Notes: generated from the sequence alone by a model not told the origin. Counted from the stretch's first letter, positions 9,456-17,978 are shown. The stretch is 34,996 nt of DNA from Nocardioidaceae bacterium (GCA_013361955.1 JABFXA010000197.1:1-34996), one strand, 5' to 3'. A program made the numbers and translations.

Positions 9456-9468
9456 CTTACACCGTAAG
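9456..9468. promoter_or_regulatory. Putative TetR operator 1, CTTACACCGTAAG
   Basis: 5-bp perfect inverted arms (CTTAC-N3-GTAAG); overlaps the TACGGT -10-like hexamer of the tetR gene. Confidence 0.75.
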
Positions 9469-9490
9469 GGTACCGTCGACGACCGGGAGG

Positions 9491-9503
9491 CTTACAGCGT
9501 AAG
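9491..9503. promoter_or_regulatory. Putative TetR operator 2, CTTACAGCGTAAG
   Basis: Near-identical palindrome 35 bp centre-to-centre from operator 1, immediately upstream of the oxidoreductase start. Confidence 0.75.
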
Positions 9504-9511
9504 GCGAGAGG

Positions 9512-10489
9512 GTGAGGGCGATGCGGGCAGTGGTCCAGAGGGAGTACGGCGGCGCGGACAAGCTGTCCGTGCGCGAGGTGCCGGCGCCGATGCCGGGCAA
9601 GGGCGAGGTGCTGGTCCGGGTGCACGGGGCGGCGCTCGACCGCGGCACCTGGCACCTGATGACCGGGCTGCCGCTGGTGGTTCGCCCGTTCCTGGGGCTG
9701 CGCGGGCCGCGCACCCAGGTCGTCGGCCGCGACGTCGCCGGGGTGGTCGAGGCGGTCGGCCTGGAGGTCGACGACGTCTCCCTCGGCGACGAGGTGATCG
9801 GCACCGCCGACGGGTCCTGCGCCGACCTCGCCGTCGTACCGGTGCGCCGGCTGGCGGCGAAGCCGCGCGGGCTGACCTTCGAGGAGGCCGCCGCGCTGCC
9901 GGTCTCGGGGATGACCGCGCTGCGGGCGGTGCGCGACGCCGGCCGGGTGCGCCCGGGCCAGCAGGTGCTGGTCGTCGGCGCGTCCGGCGGGGTGGGCAGC
10001 TACGCCGTGCAGATCGCCCGGGCGTACGGCGCCGAGGTGACCGCCGTGTGCAGCGGCGCGAAGGCCGAGACGGTGCGCGGGCTCGGCGCCGTCCGGGTGG
10101 TCGACTACCAGCGCGAGGAGCCCGGCGCGGGCGGCGAGCGCTACGACGTGGTGATCGACATCGGCGGCCGCCGGCCGCTGCGTGTGCTGCGCGGGCTGCT
10201 CACCCACACCGGGACGCTGGTGATGGTCGGCGGTGAGGGCGGCGGCCGGTGGCTGGGCGGCCTCGAGCGGCAGATCGGAGGCGCGCTGCGGTCCCTGTTC
10301 GTCCGACAGCGGCTGGTGATGCTCTCCGCGAAGGAGCGGGCCGAGGACATGCGGGCGCTCGGCGACCTGGTCGAGCGCGGCGAGCTGCGCCCGGTCGTGG
10401 ACAGCACCTGGAAGCTGGAAGGCGTGCCCGACGCGATCCGCCGCCTGGAGGACGGCGGTGTCTGCGGCAAGCTGGTCGTCAGCGTCTGA
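9512..10489 (+). CDS. NAD(P)-dependent medium-chain alcohol dehydrogenase / quinone oxidoreductase-like (GTG 9512 or ATG 9521)
   Basis: MRAVVQREYGGADKLSVREVPAPMPGKGEVLVRVHGAALDRGTWHLMTG..., VLVVGASGGVGSYAVQIARAYGAEVTAVCSG. Confidence 0.92.
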   Translation: MRAMRAVVQREYGGADKLSVREVPAPMPGKGEVLVRVHGAALDRGTWHLMTGLPLVVRPFLGLRGPRTQVVGRDVAGVVEAVGLEVDDVSLGDEVIGTADGSCADLAVVPVRRLAAKPRGLTFEEAAALPVSGMTALRAVRDAGRVRPGQQVLVVGASGGVGSYAVQIARAYGAEVTAVCSGAKAETVRGLGAVRVVDYQREEPGAGGERYDVVIDIGGRRPLRVLRGLLTHTGTLVMVGGEGGGRWLGGLERQIGGALRSLFVRQRLVMLSAKERAEDMRALGDLVERGELRPVVDSTWKLEGVPDAIRRLEDGGVCGKLVVSV

Positions 10490-10492
10490 GCG

Positions 10493-12154
10493 TCACAGGC
10501 CGGCCGCCGCGGACAGGTCCGCGCGGATCGCGTCCAGGCGGCCGGCCGCGCTGATCCGGGCCGCGTCGACGCCGCCCTCGTCGTCGGCCTCGACCGGCAC
10601 CACGACCTCCAGGTAGCACTTGACCTTCGGCTCGGTGCCGGACGGGCGGACGATCACCCGGGCGCCCTCGGCGAGCCGGAACCGCAGCCCGTCCGTCGGG
10701 GGCAGGCCGCCGTCGCCCTCGGCGAGGTCGTCGACCTGCTCGACGGCGAGCCCGCCCAGCGACGCCGGCGGCCGGGACCGCAGCCGGTCCATCACCTCGG
10801 CGATCAGCGCGAGGTCGGTGACCCGCACCGAGAGCTGGTCGGTGGCATAGAGGCCGTGGCCGCGGGCGATCTCGTCGAGGCGGTCGGCGAGCGTGCGGCC
10901 CTCCGCCTTGAGCAGTGCCGCGAGCTCGACCACCCGCAGCAGCGCCGAGACGCCGTCCTTGTCCTTGACCAGGTGTGGCGCGACGCAGTACCCGAGCGCC
11001 TCCTCGTAGCCGTACACCAGGCCCTCGACCCGGCCGATCCACTTGAACCCGGTCAGCGTCTCCTCGTGCGGGTGCCCGTGCGCGGCGGCCAGCACCCCGA
11101 GCAGCGACGACGACACGATCGAGCTGGCGTACACCCCTTGCGCGCCGGTGCGGAGCAGGAAGTCGCCGAGGAGGGCGCCCACCTCGTCGCCGCGCAGCAT
11201 CCGCCAGCCGTGCGGTCCGGGGACGGCGACCGCGCACCGGTCCGCGTCGGGGTCGTTGGCGACCACCACATCGGCACCGACCTCCGCGGCCAGCGCCATC
11301 GCGAGGTCCATCGCGCCCGGCTCCTCCGGGTTGGGGAACGCGACGGTGGGGAAGTCCGGGTCGGGCTCGGCCTGCGCCTCGGCGACGTGCGGCGCGGCGA
11401 AGCCGGCCCGTCGCATCGCCTCCACGACGGTCCCGCCGCCGACGCCGTGCAGCGGCGTGTAGACCGTGACCAGGTCGCGCGGCCCGTCGCCGACGAGCCC
11501 GGCGACGTCGTCGAGGTAGTCGGTGAGCACCTCGGGCCCGAGCCGCTCCCAGCCGTCGGCACGGGCGACGTCGGCCACCCGGCCGACCGCGTCGATGCGG
11601 GCCGAGATCTCGGCGTCGGCCGGCGGCACGATCTGGCTGCCGTCGCCGAGGTACACCTTGTAGCCGTTGTCCTGCGGCGGGTTGTGGGACGCGGTGACCA
11701 TCACGCCGGCGACGCAGCCGAGCCGGCGGATCGCGTGCGCGAGCACCGGGGTCGGCAGCGGTTCCGGCAGCACCACGGCGCGCAGCCCGGCACCGGTCAT
11801 CACGGCCGCGGTGTCCGCGGCGAACGTCTCGGAGCCGTACCTCGCGTCGTACCCGACCACCACGGTGTCGCCCGGCCCGGCGCCCTGGTCGAGCAGGTAC
11901 GCCGCCAGCCCGGCGGCCGCGCGGATCACGACCGCGCGGTTCATCCGGTTCGGGCCGGCGCCGAGCGCACCGCGCAGCCCCGCGGTGCCGAACTCCAGGG
12001 TGCCGTCGAACCGGTCCGCGAGCTCGGCGGCCGCGACCGGGTCCGTGCCGGCCACCTCGACCAGCGCGAGCAGCTCGGCCCGGGTGCCCTCGTCGGGGTC
12101 GTCGTCGGCCCAGGCCCGGGCCCGGTCGAGCAGGTCGGTCGGTGCCGTGGTCAC
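10493..12154 (-). CDS. Phospho-sugar mutase (phosphomannomutase/phosphoglucomutase family)
   Basis: FGTAGLRGALGAGPNRMN, MVTASHNPPQDNGYKVY (phosphoserine loop), NDPDADRCAVAV, VRPSGTEPKVKCY. Confidence 0.94.
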   Translation of the reverse strand: MTTAPTDLLDRARAWADDDPDEGTRAELLALVEVAGTDPVAAAELADRFDGTLEFGTAGLRGALGAGPNRMNRAVVIRAAAGLAAYLLDQGAGPGDTVVVGYDARYGSETFAADTAAVMTGAGLRAVVLPEPLPTPVLAHAIRRLGCVAGVMVTASHNPPQDNGYKVYLGDGSQIVPPADAEISARIDAVGRVADVARADGWERLGPEVLTDYLDDVAGLVGDGPRDLVTVYTPLHGVGGGTVVEAMRRAGFAAPHVAEAQAEPDPDFPTVAFPNPEEPGAMDLAMALAAEVGADVVVANDPDADRCAVAVPGPHGWRMLRGDEVGALLGDFLLRTGAQGVYASSIVSSSLLGVLAAAHGHPHEETLTGFKWIGRVEGLVYGYEEALGYCVAPHLVKDKDGVSALLRVVELAALLKAEGRTLADRLDEIARGHGLYATDQLSVRVTDLALIAEVMDRLRSRPPASLGGLAVEQVDDLAEGDGGLPPTDGLRFRLAEGARVIVRPSGTEPKVKCYLEVVVPVEADDEGGVDAARISAAGRLDAIRADLSAAAGL

Positions 12155-12984
12155 GGGATGTCCTTCAGGTCGAGGGCCGGGCGGTGGAAGTGCTCGAGCG
12201 CCCACTCGCCGCCGGCGAAGCCGTCCTCCACCCGGTCGCGCTCGGTCGGCGCCGGCAGCTGCGTGGCCCAGTGCTCGGCGTCGTCCTCCGGGTGGTAGCC
12301 GAGGGCCCGGCCCGGCGCCAGGTCCCACCAGCCGCGGGTGTTGGCGGAGACGCCGTAGACCACCGCGTAGCCGGGGTCGGGCGCGGTCAGGCAGGCGTCG
12401 AACATCCGCACCGCGTCGTCGGGCGAGAGCCACGACGCGAGCTGGCGCAGGTTCTCCGGCTGGGTGTTGAAGGTGCCGATCCGGGTGGCCACGGCGTCCA
12501 GGCCGTGCCGGTCGACGTACAGCCGCAGCAGCGCCTCCGCTGCCACCTTGGCGACGCCGTAGAAGGTGTCCGCCCGCGGCGGCCCGTCGCTGCGAAGCGA
12601 GACCGTCCCCGGCGGTCCGGTACGTCGCTCCCGGCCGACGGCGTGGATGCTGCTGGCGTACACGATCCGGCTGACCCGGTGCCGCACCATCGCGTCGAGG
12701 AGCGCGGCGGTGGTGAGCAGGTGCGACTCGAGCTCCTCGGGGAGCGCGACCTCGGCGGGCAGGCCGGCCAGGTGCACGACCGCGTCGACGGGCGGCCGGT
12801 CCAGCTCGGCGAACACCTCCTCCACGGCGTCGGCGTCGGCGCAGTCGGCGGTGAACCAGGCGCCCGCGTACCCGTCGGGGGCGGGCACCCGGTCCAGGCC
12901 CACCACCTCGTGGCCGCGGTCGGCGAGACCGCTGCAGAGCACGCTGCCGATGCTGCCGGCGGCGCCGGTGACCAGCACCCTCAT
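12151..12984 (-). CDS. NAD-dependent epimerase/dehydratase, uronate dehydrogenase-like
   Basis: MRVLVTGAAGSIGSVL (Rossmann), FYGVAKVAAEALLRLYVDRHGL, WLSPDDAVRMF...VVYGVSANTRGWWDL..LGYHPEDDAE; 4-bp overlap with the mutase start. Confidence 0.85.
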   Translation of the reverse strand: MRVLVTGAAGSIGSVLCSGLADRGHEVVGLDRVPAPDGYAGAWFTADCADADAVEEVFAELDRPPVDAVVHLAGLPAEVALPEELESHLLTTAALLDAMVRHRVSRIVYASSIHAVGRERRTGPPGTVSLRSDGPPRADTFYGVAKVAAEALLRLYVDRHGLDAVATRIGTFNTQPENLRQLASWLSPDDAVRMFDACLTAPDPGYAVVYGVSANTRGWWDLAPGRALGYHPEDDAEHWATQLPAPTERDRVEDGFAGGEWALEHFHRPALDLKDIP

Positions 12985-12994
12985 CGCGGCCCCC

Positions 12995-13810
12995 TCAGAC
13001 CCTCGGCAGCACGCGGGCGAGCAGGTCGCCCATCCGGGTGGCCGCGGCCCGACCGGCCTCGAGGACCTCCTCGTGGTTCAGCGGCTCGCCGGTCATCCCG
13101 GCGGCGAGGTTCGTGACCAGCGAGATGCCGAGCACCTCAAGGCCGGCCTCGCGGGCGGCGATCGCCTCGAGCACGGTGGACATGCCGACCAGGTCGCCGC
13201 CGATGGTGCGGATCATCCGGATCTCGGCCGGGGTCTCGTAGTGCGGCCCGGGCAGCTGCACGTAGACCCCCTCGTCGAGGCCGTCGTCGACCTCGTGGCA
13301 CAGCGCCCGGAGCCGGGGGCTGTACAGGTCGGTGAGGTCGACGAAGTGCGCACCCTCGATCGGCGAGGTGGACGTGAGGTTCAGGTGGTCGCTGATCAGC
13401 ACCGGCGTGCCCGGCTGCCAGGTCTCGCGCAGCCCGCCGCAGCCGTTGGTGAGCACGGCGGCCCGGCAGCCCGCCGCGGCCGCGGTGCGCACGCCGTGCA
13501 CCACGGCCCGGACGCCGAGGCCCTCGTAGAGGTGGGTGCGGCCCAGGAACACCAGCAGGTGGCGGTCACCGGCGCGCACCGACCGGATCCGGCCGGCGTG
13601 CCCCTCGACCGCGGGCGGCGCGAAGCCGGGCAGGTCGGTGGTGCTCAGCTCCGCGGTCGCCTCGCCGAGCAGGTCGACGGCCGGCAACCACCCGGAGCCC
13701 ATCACCAGCGCGACGTCGTGCTTCTCGACGCCGGTGCGCTCCGCGAGGACGGCGGCGGCCTCGGCCGCGAGCTCGGTGGGGGCGGGTGCGGGGCTCTGGT
13801 CGATGCTCAC
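12995..13810 (-). CDS. Purine-nucleoside phosphorylase
   Basis: [105 protein letters not shown]. Confidence 0.95.
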   Translation of the reverse strand: MSIDQSPAPAPTELAAEAAAVLAERTGVEKHDVALVMGSGWLPAVDLLGEATAELSTTDLPGFAPPAVEGHAGRIRSVRAGDRHLLVFLGRTHLYEGLGVRAVVHGVRTAAAAGCRAAVLTNGCGGLRETWQPGTPVLISDHLNLTSTSPIEGAHFVDLTDLYSPRLRALCHEVDDGLDEGVYVQLPGPHYETPAEIRMIRTIGGDLVGMSTVLEAIAAREAGLEVLGISLVTNLAAGMTGEPLNHEEVLEAGRAAATRMGDLLARVLPRV

Positions 13811-13816
13811 CGCGGA

Positions 13817-13822
13817 ACCTTA
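13817..13822 (-). promoter_or_regulatory. -10 element TAAGGT, predicted leaderless pnp transcript
   Basis: TAAGGT + 6 nt + GTG (13810). Confidence 0.6.
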
Positions 13823-13833
13823 TCCGCGCCGGC

Positions 13834-14286
13834 TCAGAGCCCGACGGATCGGCACGGCCGTGCTCGCAGCGCCGCGACGTAGTCGTCCGGGGCGTCGGCG
13901 GCCTCGGCGGCCTCGGCGAGGATGCCCAGGTAGCCGGCCGACGGCAGCCCGCCCTCGTAGGCGTCGAGCACGTAGGTCCAGGCAAGCTGCTCGCCGAGCA
14001 TCGTGGACACCCGCACCCGGGTCTTGTGGTACAGCCCGGTGTCGGCCTGCTCGAGCACGTCGAGGCTCGACTCGTCGTCGCCGGTGACGTCGTACACCGC
14101 GACGAACACCTGCTCGAGCGGGTCCTCGACGATGGTGGCCAGCGCGCCGTCCCAGCCGTGCTCCTCGCCGCCGAACGTGAGCCGCCAGCCGATCAGCCAG
14201 CCGGTGGTCCGCAACGGCGAGTGCGGACACCGCTCCAGCATGCGGCGGGGGTCCATGTTGGACCCGAAGGCGGCGTACAACGGCAC
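13834..14286 (-). CDS. Gamma-glutamylcyclotransferase-like protein
   Basis: PLYAAFGSNMDPRRMLERCPHSPL...: GGCT fold YGSN-like motif. Confidence 0.85.
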   Translation of the reverse strand: MPLYAAFGSNMDPRRMLERCPHSPLRTTGWLIGWRLTFGGEEHGWDGALATIVEDPLEQVFVAVYDVTGDDESSLDVLEQADTGLYHKTRVRVSTMLGEQLAWTYVLDAYEGGLPSAGYLGILAEAAEAADAPDDYVAALRARPCRSVGL

Positions 14287-14292
14287 GGCCGC

Positions 14293-14298
14293 AGCCTA
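14293..14298 (-). promoter_or_regulatory. -10 element TAGGCT, predicted leaderless transcript
   Basis: TAGGCT + 6 nt + GTG (14286). Confidence 0.6.
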
Positions 14299-14339
14299 GT
14301 TGTCCGCGCCCGGCTTCCCGGGCAGGTCCCGTCCTTTGA

Positions 14340-14345
14340 CAGGAT
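14340..14345 (+). promoter_or_regulatory. -10 element CAGGAT, predicted leaderless transcript
   Basis: CAGGAT + 6 nt + GTG (14352). Confidence 0.5.
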
Positions 14346-14351
14346 GGTGGC

Positions 14352-15740
14352 GTGAACCGAGTCGTGGTGGTCGGCGGTGGGCCGGGCGGGTACGAAGCCG
14401 CCCTGGTCGCCGCCCAGCTCGAGGCCGAGGTCACCGTCGTCGACACCGACGGGATCGGCGGCTCCGCGGTGCTCACCGACTGCGTGCCGAGCAAGACCCT
14501 GATCGCCACCGCGGAGCTGATGGCCGACATGGAGGAGGCCAAGGAGCTCGGCATCCGGTTCACCGGTACGACGGGCGCGCCCGTCGCCGACCTGGCCCGG
14601 GTCAACGACCGGGTCAAGGCGCTGGCGCAGGCGCAGTCCTCCGACATCGAGAGCCGGCTGCAGCGCGAGGGCGTCCGGGTGGTCCGCGGCCGGGGCCGGC
14701 TCGACGGTCCCGACAAGGTGGTGGTCAGCCCGGCCGACGGCGGCGCCGAGCAGACCTTCGGGGCCGACGCCGTCCTGCTCGCCACCGGTGCGGCGCCGCG
14801 CACGCTCGCGACCGCGCAGCCCGACGGCGAACGGATCCTCACCTGGGAGCAGGTCTACGACCTCGAGGAGTTCCCCGAGAAGCTCGTGGTGGTCGGCTCC
14901 GGCGTGACCGGCGCGGAGTTCGCCGGTGCCTACAACAGCCTCGGCGTCGACGTCACGCTCGTGTCCAGCCGCGACCGGGTGCTGCCCGGCGAGGACGCCG
15001 ACGCCGCGCAGGTGATCGAGGAGGTCTTCTCGCGGCGCGGGATGACCGTGCTGTCCCGGTCGCGGATGCAGTCCGTCGAGCGGCGCGACGACATCGTCGA
15101 GGTCACCCTCACCGACGGCCGCACCGTGGTCGGCTCGCACTGCCTGCTGGCGCTGGGCTCGGTGCCGAACACCGGCGAGATGGGCCTCGAGGAGGCCGGC
15201 GTACGCCTCACCGACGCCGGCTTCGTCGACGTCGACCGGGTCTCCCGCACGTCCGCGCGCGGGGTGTACGCCGCCGGCGACTGCACAGGTGTGCTGATGC
15301 TCGCCTCGGTGGCCGCCATGCAGGGCCGGATCGCGATGTGGCACTTCCTCGGCGACGCGGTGGCCCCGCTCGACCTGGGGGTGGTGTCGTCGAACGTCTT
15401 CACCGCCCCGGAGATCGCCACCGTCGGCGTCACCCAGGCAGCGGTCGACGGCGGCGAGGTCGACGCCGAGTGCCTGATGCTGCCGCTGTCGGGCAACCCG
15501 CGCGCGAAGATGCAGGGCGTCCGCGACGGCTTCGTGAAGCTGTTCGCGCGGCCGGGCAGCGGGATCGTCGTCGGCGGCGTGGTGGTGGCGCCGCGCGCGT
15601 CCGAGCTGATCCACCCGGTGTCGATCGCGGTGGCGCAGCGGCTCACCGCCGACCAGCTCTCGCACGTCTTCACGGTCTACCCGTCGATGAGCGGGTCGGT
15701 CGCCGAGGCAGCGCGACGGCTGCACCGGTTCCGCACCTAG
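14352..15740 (+). CDS. lpdA: NAD(P)H-quinone dehydrogenase / dihydrolipoamide dehydrogenase-like flavoprotein (LpdA family)
   Basis: VVVVGGGPGGYEAALVAAQLEAEVTVVD, GGSAVLTDCVPSKTLIATAE (no CxxxxC pair), GVYAAGDCTGVLMLASVAAMQGRIAMWH. Confidence 0.9.
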   Translation: MNRVVVVGGGPGGYEAALVAAQLEAEVTVVDTDGIGGSAVLTDCVPSKTLIATAELMADMEEAKELGIRFTGTTGAPVADLARVNDRVKALAQAQSSDIESRLQREGVRVVRGRGRLDGPDKVVVSPADGGAEQTFGADAVLLATGAAPRTLATAQPDGERILTWEQVYDLEEFPEKLVVVGSGVTGAEFAGAYNSLGVDVTLVSSRDRVLPGEDADAAQVIEEVFSRRGMTVLSRSRMQSVERRDDIVEVTLTDGRTVVGSHCLLALGSVPNTGEMGLEEAGVRLTDAGFVDVDRVSRTSARGVYAAGDCTGVLMLASVAAMQGRIAMWHFLGDAVAPLDLGVVSSNVFTAPEIATVGVTQAAVDGGEVDAECLMLPLSGNPRAKMQGVRDGFVKLFARPGSGIVVGGVVVAPRASELIHPVSIAVAQRLTADQLSHVFTVYPSMSGSVAEAARRLHRFRT

Positions 15741-15746
15741 CCGGGC

Positions 15747-16607
15747 TCAGAACCCGCCGAAGTCGCCGCCCCCGAAGTCGCCGCCGCCCCCGAAGTCCCA
15801 GCCGCCGCCGAAGTCGCCGCCCCCGTCGCCCCCGTAGTCGCCGCCGCCGTCGCCCCCGCTGTCGCCGCCCCCGTCGCCACCGTCGTACCCGCCGTCACCA
15901 CCGGTGTCGGTGTCGAACCCGTCGACGTAGCCGCCGTCCCAGCCCGGCGAGAGCAGGGTGCCGAGCAGGAACCCGGGCAGCAGCCCGGACATCGCGTAGC
16001 CGCCGTAGTAGCCGGACGCCCAGGGGGAGTACGCCGGGCCGGCCTGCCAGTACGGCACCCGGCCGACGCCCTGCGGCACCGTGCGGATGTCGGGCTCGGC
16101 GCCCTGCTGGAGCCGGTCGGCGTCCGCGGCGCACACCGGGATCTGCCGCTCCTGGCCACCCGGCGGCGCCCACTGCACATCGGTGGTGGAGGGTCCGTGC
16201 GCGGGGTTGAAGAAGCACGGCGGCCGTCGGGTGGGCAGCGGCTCGCCGGCGACGCGGGCGCGCACCGACGCGACGGCGTACCGGCCGTCCTCGAGCGCCT
16301 CGGTGACGTGCCGGACCTGGTCCGGCTCGCTGACCCGGGTCATCGAGTCCTTGGCGGACTCGTAGGAGTCGAGGGCGCGCTGGAAGTCCTGGCGGGTCGC
16401 CTCGTCGAGCGTCTCGGTGAGCAGGTCGGCGTCGAGCCGCTGCAGCTCCTCGCCGAACCGGGTGACGTCCTCGTCGGCGACCTTCTTCACCGCCTCGAGG
16501 TCCTCGGCGCGGCGCTGCTCGAGCGCCTTGCGCCGGTTCTTGCGGGCGATGCCCGACGCGACGGCCACCCCGACGGCGACCAGGGCCAGGACCACCAGGA
16601 ACTCCAT
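15747..16607 (-). CDS. Membrane-anchored protein with extreme Gly/Asp/Phe-rich C-terminal tail
   Basis: N-terminal TM MEFLVVLALVAVGVAVASGIARKNRR; coiled helical region; tail DTGGDGGYDGGDGGGDSGGDGGGDYGGDGGGDFGGGWDFGGGGDFGGGDFGGF. Confidence 0.8.
   Translation of the reverse strand: MEFLVVLALVAVGVAVASGIARKNRRKALEQRRAEDLEAVKKVADEDVTRFGEELQRLDADLLTETLDEATRQDFQRALDSYESAKDSMTRVSEPDQVRHVTEALEDGRYAVASVRARVAGEPLPTRRPPCFFNPAHGPSTTDVQWAPPGGQERQIPVCAADADRLQQGAEPDIRTVPQGVGRVPYWQAGPAYSPWASGYYGGYAMSGLLPGFLLGTLLSPGWDGGYVDGFDTDTGGDGGYDGGDGGGDSGGDGGGDYGGDGGGDFGGGWDFGGGGDFGGGDFGGF
15750..15905 (-). repeat. Degenerate tandem repeat encoding GGD/GGDFGG units
   Basis: Reiterated tcgccgccCCCGaag / cccgtcgcc units on the + strand; repeated (G2-4)D(F/Y/S) peptides. 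Confidence 0.8.
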
Positions 16608-16613
16608 GCGGCC

Positions 16614-16619
16614 AGGGTA
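16614..16619 (-). promoter_or_regulatory. -10 element TACCCT, predicted leaderless transcript
   Basis: TACCCT + 6 nt + ATG (16607). Confidence 0.6.
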
Positions 16620-16656
16620 CGGCGATGCGTGAAACCCCTGCAGTCACAAGAGAAAC

Positions 16657-16697
16657 GAACTACAGCGGTGTGGTTCCTCAAGACCCCGGACAGGGGT
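16657..16697 (+). promoter_or_regulatory. Tandem predicted RNA hairpins in the leader of the SpoIID/LytB gene
   Basis: GAACTACA-GCGG-TGTGGTTC (8-bp stem incl. one G:U, 16657-16676) and ACCCC-GGACA-GGGGT (16683-16697). Confidence 0.4.
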
Positions 16698-16746
16698 GCC
16701 GATCCCGTACGAAGGTGGGCACATCGACCTGGGGAGGCCTTCGACC

Positions 16747-17940
16747 ATGCGTGCTTCGCTGTCTGCTGCCGTGCTGGCGGCGACCGGCCTGCTGCTCAGC
16801 GCGACGGCGCTGCCGGCGTCGCCGGCGAGCGCGGTGGCCGTCGGCCGCACCGTGGTGCTCGACGGGCACGGCTTCGGGCACGGACACGGCATGTCGCAGT
16901 ACGGCGCGCAGGGTGCCGCCAAGCGGGGCCTCGGCTACCAGCGGATCATCGAGTTCTACTACCCGGGGACGACCTGGTCGCAGGTCACCGGCCGGGTCCG
17001 CGTCCTGGTCACCGGGGACACCACCAGCGACGTCGTCGTCGCCACCGCCCCGGGCCTGACCGTCCGCGACCTCGGCACCGGCACGACGTACCGGCTGCCC
17101 ACGCCGGCGGGTGCGACCAGGTGGCGCATCGCGGTGGGTGCGGGCAACCGATCGGTGGTGGCGTACTACGCGTCCGGCTGGCACGCCTGGAGGCCCGGCG
17201 GCAACGCCGCCCTGGCCGGCGACGGTGAGTTCCGCGCGTCGACGCCGCTGACCCTCTACACGCCGTCCGGCACCCGTCGGTACCGCGGCGCCCTGCGCTC
17301 CGCGTCGCCGACACCGGGCTCGTCGGCCCGGGACACCGTGAACGTGCTGTCGATGGACCGGTACGTCAAGGGCGTGATCCCCTCGGAGATGCCGGCGTCG
17401 TGGCACCCCGAGGCGGTCAAGGCGCAGGCGGTCGCGGCGCGGACGTACGCGACCTGGTCGCGCGACCAGTACCCGGACCGCTACTACCAGATCTGCGACA
17501 CCTCGTCGTGCCAGGTGTACGGCGGCGAAGGCGTCGAGGACCCGCGCAGCAACGCGGCCGTCGACGCCACCGCGCGACGGATCCTCACCTACGGTGGCAA
17601 GCCGGCGTTCACCCAGTTCGGCTCCAGCAACGGTGGCTGGACCTCGGCCGGCAGCGTGCCGTACCTGACCGCCCGCTCGGACCCGTACGACGGCTTCGCC
17701 GGCAACCCGGTGCACGACTGGCGGGTCAGCCTCAAGGCGGTCGGCATCGAGCGCGCCTACCCGTCGCTCGGCACCCTCAAGGGCATCCGGGTCACCCGGC
17801 GCGACGGCAACGGCGCGTGGGGCGGCCGGGTCTGGACGCTGGTCCTGAACGGCTCCCGCAAGGACGTGACGGTCAGCGGCGACGCGTTCCGCGCGCGGTT
17901 CGGGTTGCGGTCGTCCTGGTTCACCGTCGTCGCGCGGTAG
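16747..17940 (+). CDS. SpoIID/LytB domain-containing secreted protein
   Basis: Sec-type signal peptide MRASLSAAVLAATGLLLSATALPASPASA; HGFGHGHGMSQYGAQGAA; VLSMDRYVKGVIPSEMPASWHPEAVKAQAVAARTYA; SD GGGGAGG. Confidence 0.94.
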   Translation: MRASLSAAVLAATGLLLSATALPASPASAVAVGRTVVLDGHGFGHGHGMSQYGAQGAAKRGLGYQRIIEFYYPGTTWSQVTGRVRVLVTGDTTSDVVVATAPGLTVRDLGTGTTYRLPTPAGATRWRIAVGAGNRSVVAYYASGWHAWRPGGNAALAGDGEFRASTPLTLYTPSGTRRYRGALRSASPTPGSSARDTVNVLSMDRYVKGVIPSEMPASWHPEAVKAQAVAARTYATWSRDQYPDRYYQICDTSSCQVYGGEGVEDPRSNAAVDATARRILTYGGKPAFTQFGSSNGGWTSAGSVPYLTARSDPYDGFAGNPVHDWRVSLKAVGIERAYPSLGTLKGIRVTRRDGNGAWGGRVWTLVLNGSRKDVTVSGDAFRARFGLRSSWFTVVAR

Positions 17941-17978
17941 CTCCCGCGCCCGGATGGCCCGCGTGGGTCATCGGAAGA

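Noticed and set aside
15750-15905. Possible CRISPR-like repeat array
   Set aside because: Repeats are short, degenerate, contiguous and in-frame codons for a Gly-rich tail; no spacers.
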